Shown here: positions 6,973 to 12,934 of the stretch, in pieces
How positions within the stretch are numbered: position 1 is the first letter of the stretch
Layout of the letters: the number at the start of each line of letters is the position of its first letter
Source: Bacteroidia bacterium
GTDB lineage: Bacteria > Bacteroidota > Bacteroidia > Chitinophagales > Saprospiraceae
Assembly (NCBI GenBank): GCA_030431945.1
Contig: JAUIIF010000060.1
Span: forward strand, 1-12,934
Direction: 5' to 3'
Length of the DNA: 12,934 nt
Position numbers and translations under genes: made by a program
The notes under the pieces: generated by a model
Told to the model about the DNA's origin: nothing
What the model saw: only the letters and a program-made list of their open reading frames with translations
The model's database searches: none

Positions 6973-9900
6973 TTATTGCCTGATTACCCGCCTGATGATG
7001 GTACCTTTTTCCGTAGGAACAGCTATAAAATAGCTGCCCCGGCTCAGCTGACTCAGGTCCAACGTAGTTGCCCCGGCAGTCGTCGTCGTTTGCTTCAGCA
7101 TCCGGCCGGCCATGTCGAGTACCCGTAGTGGCCCGGTCAGGCGCAGAACCCCGGTTTCCACGGTCACGGACCCCGTCGTCAGGGTAGGGTAGACCACCAC
7201 CTGCTCGTCTTCCACCACCGGGCTTTGCAGTCCGCCGGTATTGAGGTCCCGGCTTCCGTTAGCAAAATAATATCCCCAGTGACCGCCCTCGATGAGGACG
7301 AAGGGCTGGCCACTGGCAGAAATTTTATCGCTTCCCAGCGGGACCACTCCCAGTACGTTTTCTCCTTCCTGGTTTTTGGCGTCAAAGACAATACGGTCGT
7401 CTTGCAGCCCGTAGTTGGGGTAGTTGACGGTCGTATTGTTGATGATTCCGGCACTGGTTCCGGTTTCGATGTTGGCGCCGATTATTCTGAAGGTGCCTGC
7501 CGCAAAATCGACTTCCTCGTAGGCGATGATGTACGGAGAATTTTTGGAAAATGTAGGGTTCCCGATACTGATTCCCGCAGCTACGTTTACCGGTAATTTG
7601 ATGACCTGGCCGTCGCTGAATCCGTTGTCACGGTTGTCCCAGACCCGCAGAAAGCCGATGTCCCAAAATTCCAGGCCGTCGTCCAGCCGGCTAAGGGCAT
7701 CATACATCAGAAATTCGCCCCCGGGCTCCCATTCCAAGGCGTCGGCGTAGCGGACATCACCGGTCGTCTGCCCACTGGCGGTCGTTGGGTTGTATAAGCT
7801 GAACAACCGGGCCTGCTCCGACAGGAAGTCGAAAACCAGGATGATATTATCGTTGTTTTGGGTCGTCATGGCTATGCGGGTGCCGTCTTTGCTGATGGCA
7901 ATATTGCGCCAGTTGCCGCTGCGGGGTGTTGCTTCCAGGTAACTAAGCTGGTTGGTATTAAGGTTAAGGATCCTGATCTCCCCTGCGTCGTCTACGAATA
8001 CGGCAAACTGACCATCATCCGTCACACTGGGGCGGCTGCTCAGGCCCACTTGCTGTAGTGGGTTTTCCAGCAACGCACCTTCCTCGTCGGCAAGAAATAA
8101 GGCATTCTGGCCGGTATTTGCCAGCAGGAGGAAGCGATCTCCTTCGTTTGCTTCCAGGTCTACGGTATAATCGCCGGCTTCCCCGCCGATGCCGACTGCC
8201 GCAAAGGCATTTTCCGCAGCGGCTACTACGGCGGCGCCAAATGGCTGACTGGCCTCCACGACGGCAATCCGTAAATCAGCAAAGCGTGCCGAACGCGTCA
8301 GGTACAGGTTCAGGGCGTTGTAGTAGACTTTTTCGGCAGTAGCATCACCCACCGCAGGGTCGCTACTGAAGAGGTAAAAGGCCCGGTTCGTAATGCCACT
8401 GTTGATGTGGACACCTCCATTATCCCCCTCCTCGTTATTGGGCAGGGTTACGTATTCATCCATATGCGCGGGCTGCCAGCCACGTTGCCCGAATCTGGTC
8501 GCCCCGTTGTTGGGGTTGCGCAGGTCGCGCATGGTGCCACTGGGGAAAAAGCTCGTGACCACGTCTTCGCCAATGCGGTAGTCGCCGGTTTCCCCTTCAA
8601 TGAGGTAACCAAAGATGTCGGCAAAAGATTCGTTCATGGCACCGGATTGCTCCTGGTAGATCAAACCGGCCGTATTCTGGATGACACCGTGGGCCATTTC
8701 GTGGCCCGCTACATCAAGGCCGCGGGGCAGTCGCTGGAAGGCATCGGCACCATTGCCGTAAAAAAGGGCCTGTCCGTTCCAGAAGGCGTTGTCCATTTCC
8801 GTCCCGTCCGTTTCGTTGATGTTGAGGAAGGAGTAAATGTTACCGCCGTTACCGTTGATGGAATTTCGCTGGTGCCTGGTCAGAAAGTACTGGTAGGCAG
8901 TAGTGGCGTTGCTGTGGACGCTGGCTTCGGTTTTGGTCCAGTCCAGGTTGTTGAGGCTGATGCGCAGGCCGGGGTTGAAATCCTCGCGCAGGGGGCTGTT
9001 GCCCCGGCCGTCGTAGGTCTGGAGTAGGCCGACGAGTTGGTTGTTTATGACCCGCGCCATTGGCTGGGCGCCGTCGACCAGGTAAAAAGTGTCGGCCTGT
9101 TCGTAGGTGTTGATGGTAACGAACTGGTCGTACAGATTTTGTACCCGGGCGGTGGCCGGGCCATCAGCCACGCTGGCAGGTTCCGCTGCTTCGCCGGATG
9201 AATCTTCCCGATCGGGGCGGCCAGGGGAGTTATGGTTGCCTTCAGACAGGTGTTCGTGTCCTTCCCCAAAACCGCAGGTATGGGTATAAGTGGCCAGGGT
9301 GCTGCCGGTGTGGGCGTCGAGCATTAAACTGGTGTGCTCCAGCAGGTTGGGGCGGACGTTGACGTGCCAGGCGAGTCTTGGTTCTTTTCCCGTCGGGGAA
9401 AAGATGGTAAGTTCCGTTTCCAGCTGCGGGCCGGAAATCCAGGCGAGCTGCTGGGCATTCAGGGTGTTCCACTGCTGCGCAAACATGGTTCGCACCTGCG
9501 TCCGCGCCCTGGCTTCCGAAAGGGTAGGCAGGACGGTTGTCAAGGTACTGGGCGTGGGCTGCAGGCGGCCGGTGTACAGGTCAAAACCGTCTGCTCCACC
9601 GTGCAGCCGCGCGTCTGCCGGAAAGACGGGGATGCCCTGGAAATACTGGGCCAGACGCACGTGCTTGCGGCCTTGTCCGTCAGTAATTTCTTCGGTGATG
9701 CGCACCTCCGCCTCCACGTCTTCCAGGCGGAGGTCAGGCGCCACGGCAGCGAGGTAGGCGTACGCATCGGCTTTATCCGGCCGGGAACTGCCGAGTATCT
9801 CCGGACGCCCGCGGAGGAGGTAGACCTGGCCGTTGTCCGCATCTTTGCGGATGGTGATCCCCGCCGTCAGAGGGCGTTGTATTTGGCGGAAGTTAGCGGG

Positions 9901-10092
9901 ATTGAGGCGCGGCCGCAGGTGCGAAAGAACGGTGGAAGGAGCAATGGCCGGTGCTTGCGGCCGCTGAAATTTCAAAGAATTCAGATCGAGCGGTACCGGC
10001 GAACCTGCGGGGGGGCGGACCTGAAAATCATGCTGTGCCGGTAACGAACAACTGATCAGGAGCGCAGCGGACAAAAGGAAAAGTCTGTACAT
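6973..10092 (-). CDS. Secreted M4 (thermolysin-like) metalloprotease with beta-propeller and T9SS sorting domain
   Basis: This 1039-residue secreted zinc protease starts at ATG 10092, which begins a signal peptide (MYRLFLL...SLPAQ, about 1-20). A longer frame to 10137 only adds 15 charged residues. Propeptide (FTP/PepSY-like) segments occupy about 60-275. The catalytic domain (about 315-640) has HEMAH (zinc ligands H464 and H468, catalytic E465), third ligand E488 in NESFADIFG, and DNGGVHINSG with H562. This matches thermolysin H142/E143/H146/E166/H231, including the 20-residue spacing to the third ligand. About 650-945 looks like a TolB/WD40-like beta-propeller (SRPSVTDDGQFAVF, RNIAISKDGTRIAM). 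The last 80 residues are a type A T9SS sorting domain (VYPTLTTGSVTVE, LDMAGRML, LSRGSYFIAV). It is likely made as an inactive precursor, exported, and released or anchored outside. LISC at 12-15 resembles a lipobox, so an acylated form is a minor alternative. No clear promoter is visible. Confidence 0.92.
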   Translation of the reverse strand: MYRLFLLSAALLISCSLPAQHDFQVRPPAGSPVPLDLNSLKFQRPQAPAIAPSTVLSHLRPRLNPANFRQIQRPLTAGITIRKDADNGQVYLLRGRPEILGSSRPDKADAYAYLAAVAPDLRLEDVEAEVRITEEITDGQGRKHVRLAQYFQGIPVFPADARLHGGADGFDLYTGRLQPTPSTLTTVLPTLSEARARTQVRTMFAQQWNTLNAQQLAWISGPQLETELTIFSPTGKEPRLAWHVNVRPNLLEHTSLMLDAHTGSTLATYTHTCGFGEGHEHLSEGNHNSPGRPDREDSSGEAAEPASVADGPATARVQNLYDQFVTINTYEQADTFYLVDGAQPMARVINNQLVGLLQTYDGRGNSPLREDFNPGLRISLNNLDWTKTEASVHSNATTAYQYFLTRHQRNSINGNGGNIYSFLNINETDGTEMDNAFWNGQALFYGNGADAFQRLPRGLDVAGHEMAHGVIQNTAGLIYQEQSGAMNESFADIFGYLIEGETGDYRIGEDVVTSFFPSGTMRDLRNPNNGATRFGQRGWQPAHMDEYVTLPNNEEGDNGGVHINSGITNRAFYLFSSDPAVGDATAEKVYYNALNLYLTRSARFADLRIAVVEASQPFGAAVVAAAENAFAAVGIGGEAGDYTVDLEANEGDRFLLLANTGQNALFLADEEGALLENPLQQVGLSSRPSVTDDGQFAVFVDDAGEIRILNLNTNQLSYLEATPRSGNWRNIAISKDGTRIAMTTQNNDNIILVFDFLSEQARLFSLYNPTTASGQTTGDVRYADALEWEPGGEFLMYDALSRLDDGLEFWDIGFLRVWDNRDNGFSDGQVIKLPVNVAAGISIGNPTFSKNSPYIIAYEEVDFAAGTFRIIGANIETGTSAGIINNTTVNYPNYGLQDDRIVFDAKNQEGENVLGVVPLGSDKISASGQPFVLIEGGHWGYYFANGSRDLNTGGLQSPVVEDEQVVVYPTLTTGSVTVETGVLRLTGPLRVLDMAGRMLKQTTTTAGATTLDLSQLSRGSYFIAVPTEKGTIIRRVIRQ

Positions 10093-10207
10093 AAGGAAGG
10101 TGGTTCTGACCCGAAAAGCAACTTCCTGTTCCGTCACGGAGAAGCTTTTCAGGCCGGTTTATTTTGCAGTAGGGTAAGGCGGAATAAGCTGACGGCACCG
10201 GTTGCCT

Positions 10208-10657
10208 TCAATTGCTTTCCCGGAGCGAGCGCACCCGGCTCATCAGCACCCCGAAACAGTGGCCGGCCGCCTCATCAGGCGCATTTTTCGGGCCGGACCA
10301 CTGCAGGCGTCTGGTCTGTCCGGCAGTATGGTACACCAGCAACGTATTCATGTTTCCCGGTTGGTTGTTGCCGGCCGCAAAGTCTACGGTAGTCAGCGCT
10401 GCTTTTAGCGCGGTCAGCTCCTCCTTGGGCATCTTACCCATTTTCTCCAGTACGCCGGTCACGGGGTTATTGAACAGAATTTTACCGTGGTCGAGCAGCA
10501 AAATGTATTCCCTGATCTCTCCGGTAAACCCTCCGGAATTACCAAAGTGTACCCGCTCGGCCGGTAATTTTTCGAGGGTGTATTTTTGGCAGCCGCAGCA
10601 AAGCAGCAGCAGGAGGGGGAGGAGAAAGCGCAAGGTAGAGTAGTTCTGAAGCAGCAA
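10208..10657 (-). CDS. Small putative lipoprotein of unknown function
   Basis: The frame codes for up to 149 residues. I do not recognise a named family. The N-terminus is a strongly hydrophobic run (LRFLLPLLLLLCCGC) ending at C23, which reads as an imperfect lipobox, so an envelope lipoprotein is likely. The mature part has FGNSGGFTGEIREYILLLDHGKI, a pattern I associate with small Bacteroidota proteins that carry FTG..EY, followed by a PGNMNTLLVYH segment. There is no ATG near the start: TTG 10657 and TTG 10633 are the only sensible choices, and the latter gives a compact signal MRFLLPLLLLLCCGC. It begins 26 bases after the sigma-54 activator stop on the same strand, so it is probably co-transcribed and translationally coupled with it. 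The frame and hydrophobic start support a real gene; the function is open. Confidence 0.68.
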   Translation of the reverse strand: MLLQNYSTLRFLLPLLLLLCCGCQKYTLEKLPAERVHFGNSGGFTGEIREYILLLDHGKILFNNPVTGVLEKMGKMPKEELTALKAALTTVDFAAGNNQPGNMNTLLVYHTAGQTRRLQWSGPKNAPDEAAGHCFGVLMSRVRSLRESN

Positions 10658-10683
10658 TGTAAGTAAGATTTCTGAGTTGAACC

Positions 10684-12057
10684 TTACTCCATTATTTCGT
10701 ACTCCTTGATCTTGCGGTACAGCGTCCGCTCGCTGATGCCCAATTCCGCAGCAGCTTCTTTGCGGCGGCCTTTGTGTTTCCGCAGGGCCTTGCGGATCAG
10801 CTCCCGCTCGGCATTGGCCAGGCTCAGGTCTTCATCCACGACTTCGCTCTCCGCATAGGCGCGGCGCATTCCGTGGTCAACGATGATGGGGGTCGTGTGA
10901 TTGTCCCCGCCGGGGTAACCGGAGGCGGGGCTCTTACTGCGGGATCCGGTATTGCCTCCGGGGAAACTGGCCGGGGAGGAAATTTCCAGATCGCGCAAGT
11001 CGTAGGCTTCGGTGGCCACGTTGCCGGCATCGGCCGCGTAGCGGTCGATTTCCGCAGCGGCGGCCGGGTAGTTGCCCGGCATGGCCAGGGATTGGACGCG
11101 GTCCAGGTCCCGTACCCGCAAATCGTTGCTACGGATCAGGTCCGCAATCAGGTTTTTTAGCTGGGTCATGTCCTCCTTCATGTCAAAAAGGACTTTGTAG
11201 AGAATTTCCCGTTCCTGAAAGTTGTTGCCGGCCGGCTGGTCCTCCTGGCGGATGGCCGGCAAGTTACGTTGCATCAGCTGTGGCATTCGCTCGGCTAAAT
11301 CGACGGCCGTCAGCTCCCGTTTTTCTGAGAGGATACTCATCCTTTCCGCCACGTTCTTCAGCTCCCGGATGTTGCCGGGCCAGGCGTAATGCTCGAGCAA
11401 CCAACGGGCTTCTTCATCCAGTTGGATCGATTCAATGTTTTGCTTCTCCGCAAAATTATTGGCAAAGTAGCGGAAGAGCAGGTAAATGTCTTCGGGGCGC
11501 TCGCGCAAGCTCGGCATCTCGATGGGGACGGTCGAAAGGCGGTAGTACAGGTCTTCCCGGAATTTTCCGTTTTTGACCCGTTCCAGAAGCTTGCGATTGG
11601 TGGCCGCAATTACCCGGACGTCAGTCCGTTGCACTTTATTGGAACCCATCCGGATAAATTCTCCGTTTTCCAGTACCCGGAGGAGAAAAGACTGGGTTTC
11701 GGCCGGCATTTCGCCAATTTCGTCCAGAAAAATGGTGCCGCCGTCCAGGGTTTCGAAGTACCCCTTGCGGTCAGCCGTCGCTCCGGTAAAGGCGCCCTTC
11801 AGGTGTCCGAAAAGTTCGGAATTGATGGTGCCCTCGGGAATCGCTCCGCAGTTGATGGCAATAAAACCTTCGTGCTTACGGCTGCTGTTGTCATGGATGA
11901 TCCGTGACATTACCTCTTTACCGACTCCGGATTCACCCGTGATCAGCACCGAAAGATCAGAGGAGGCTACACGGATGGCAGTGTCCAGGGCGTTTTCCAG
12001 GGCGGAAGAGCGACCGATGATGCCGTACCGGCGCTTGATGGAATCGAGGTTAGCCAT
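10684..12057 (-). CDS. Sigma-54-dependent transcriptional activator without receiver domain
   Basis: This 457-residue bacterial enhancer-binding protein remodels sigma-54 RNA polymerase using ATP. The AAA+ domain starts almost at the N-terminus (about 13-245). It has Walker A GESGVGKE (41-48), the sigma-54-contacting GAFTGA loop (88-93), Walker B GGTIFLDEIG (106-115), sensor I AATN (151-154), candidate arginine fingers in FREDLYYRLS (R167, R173) and sensor II WPGNIREL (226-233). A variable linker (about 265-410), partly coiled-coil-like and partly Ala/Gly/Pro-rich, leads to a Fis-type helix-turn-helix (413-455: ERELIRKAL...RRKEAAAELGISERTLYRKI). No receiver or other sensory domain precedes the AAA+ module, so control must come from partner proteins, the linker or expression level. 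It follows miaB by 87 bases and precedes a lipoprotein gene by 26, which suggests one operon. Its targets are not visible here. Confidence 0.93.
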   Translation of the reverse strand: MANLDSIKRRYGIIGRSSALENALDTAIRVASSDLSVLITGESGVGKEVMSRIIHDNSSRKHEGFIAINCGAIPEGTINSELFGHLKGAFTGATADRKGYFETLDGGTIFLDEIGEMPAETQSFLLRVLENGEFIRMGSNKVQRTDVRVIAATNRKLLERVKNGKFREDLYYRLSTVPIEMPSLRERPEDIYLLFRYFANNFAEKQNIESIQLDEEARWLLEHYAWPGNIRELKNVAERMSILSEKRELTAVDLAERMPQLMQRNLPAIRQEDQPAGNNFQEREILYKVLFDMKEDMTQLKNLIADLIRSNDLRVRDLDRVQSLAMPGNYPAAAAEIDRYAADAGNVATEAYDLRDLEISSPASFPGGNTGSRSKSPASGYPGGDNHTTPIIVDHGMRRAYAESEVVDEDLSLANAERELIRKALRKHKGRRKEAAAELGISERTLYRKIKEYEIME

Positions 12058-12145
12058 TTGTCAGGAAGGAATAAGGTGAAGAGACAAGGAATCGGAAAGA
12101 AATGGACCGGATCATGGCACGCAGTATCCGGAGTTTACTTCCGGC

Positions 12146-12934
12146 TTATATCCTTTCGCCAAACAAAGTGGCACTGGTAGAGTCAATAATTTTTACGGTC
12201 ACGTAGTCCCCGGCTTTTTCCCCTGCCAATTTAGGGAATACCACCATCCGGTTCTGGGTGGTCCTGCCTTTCCAGTCCTGATCAGACTTTTTGGAGTCTC
12301 CCTCAATCAGGACCTTGAAGACCTTGCCTACTTCCGCGGCATTAAGCTCCCGGCTGATCCCGGTTTGCAGGTTGATGATTTCCTGCAAGCGCCGCTTTTT
12401 TACGGCTTCCGGAACGTCGTCTTCCAGTTTACGGGCGGCGGGAGTGCCGGGGCGTTCACTGTAGAAGAACATATAACTCATGGAGTAGCGGGCGTATTCA
12501 ACCATACTCAGGGTATCCTGATGCTCTTCCTCCGTTTCTGTGCAAAAGCCGGTGATGATGTCGGAACTGATGGCACAGTCCGGCATGATCTCGTAAATGC
12601 GGTCCACTTTCTCCTTGTACCATTCACGGGTGTACGTGCGATTCATCAGGTCAAGGATCCGGCTGTTGCCGGACTGGACGGGAAGGTGGATGTATTTGCA
12701 GACATTTTCGTGGTCGCGCATGGCGTAGAGCACCTCATCGGTAATGTCCTTGGGGTGGCTGGTGCTGAAACGGATGCGCAGGTCCGGATCCACGGCCGCC
12801 GTCATGGTCAGCAGCTGGGCAAAATTCACCACTTCCCCCGTTTCCGGGTGTTCCCATTTGTAGCTGTCTACGTTTTGCCCGAGGAGAGTTACCTCCCGGA
12901 AGCCCCGGTCAAACAAGTCCGTAGCCTCCGCAAC
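12146..12934 (-). CDS. miaB: MiaB, tRNA-2-methylthio-N6-(dimethylallyl)adenosine synthase (5' end outside window)
   Basis: The 262 C-terminal residues are visible of a protein usually about 440-480 long. The frame is open to the window edge (V-A-E-A-T-D-L-F-D-R-G), so the TTG at 12916 is internal. GFREVTLLGQNVDSY, RIRFSTSHP, YIHLPVQSGNSRIL, ISSDIITGFCTETEEEH and FFYSERPGTPAA are characteristic of the radical-SAM barrel of MiaB. A TRAM domain closes the protein (about the last 65 residues: DWKGRTTQNRMVVFP). MiaB adds the methylthio group to i6A37 of tRNAs reading U-starting codons, using two iron-sulfur clusters. The cluster-binding cysteines (N-terminal MTTase set and CxxxCxxC) lie outside the window. 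It appears to be upstream in an operon with the sigma-54 activator. Confidence 0.95.
   Translation of the reverse strand, partial: VAEATDLFDRGFREVTLLGQNVDSYKWEHPETGEVVNFAQLLTMTAAVDPDLRIRFSTSHPKDITDEVLYAMRDHENVCKYIHLPVQSGNSRILDLMNRTYTREWYKEKVDRIYEIMPDCAISSDIITGFCTETEEEHQDTLSMVEYARYSMSYMFFYSERPGTPAARKLEDDVPEAVKKRRLQEIINLQTGISRELNAAEVGKVFKVLIEGDSKKSDQDWKGRTTQNRMVVFPKLAGEKAGDYVTVKIIDSTSATLFGERI

Noticed and set aside
8407..9027. 206-residue plus-strand open frame
   Set aside because: It is antisense to the catalytic domain of the M4 protease, a Val/Gly-rich shadow.
12128..12144. Hairpin CCGGA/TCCGG just after the miaB stop as a terminator
   Set aside because: It has a 5-bp stem, a 7-base loop and no T-run. 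The next gene is 87 bases downstream on the same strand, so termination is unlikely to be strong.
12169..12174. TGGCAC as half of a sigma-54 promoter
   Set aside because: It lies inside miaB and lacks the TTGC element five bases further on.

Overview
The window looks like chromosomal DNA of a Bacteroidota bacterium, probably close to Saprospiria (Lewinella-like). The clues are a metalloprotease ending in a type IX secretion (T9SS) sorting domain, a large AsmA-like protein of the Bacteroidota type, start codons without clear Shine-Dalgarno sequences, and candidate promoters of the Bacteroidota form TTG-N19-TAnnTTTG. The lineage call is inference from protein style, not from a marker gene.

Left end (1-1926, + strand): two overlapping genes. 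The first is cut by the window edge. It shows the end of a nucleoside-2-deoxyribosyltransferase/TIR-like nucleotide-cleaving domain followed by a TPR-like alpha-solenoid. The second has two transmembrane helices followed by a macro domain, the layout of ThsA in type II Thoeris defence. I read the pair as a candidate anti-phage signalling module: the first protein makes an NAD-derived nucleotide, and the membrane macro protein senses it and acts on the membrane. This is the most interesting content of the window.

Middle (1981-6828): a 1064-residue AsmA-family protein (- strand) and ribonuclease D (rnd, + strand) diverge from a 477-base intergenic region. That region contains a 103-bp MITE-like element (5299-5401) with 18-bp terminal inverted repeats and a perfect 9-bp target duplication. 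The element sits inside what was a hairpin-forming palindrome before insertion. Each flanking gene has a candidate Bacteroidota promoter outside the element. rnd converges on the protease gene, with a strong GC-rich hairpin between them.

Right half (6973-12934, - strand): reading in the direction of transcription, miaB (5' end outside the window), a receiver-less sigma-54 activator and a small lipoprotein form a probable operon. It is followed by a separate gene for a secreted M4 (thermolysin-like) protease with a beta-propeller and a T9SS tail. Apart from the left-end pair and the MITE, this is ordinary core and secretory gene content.
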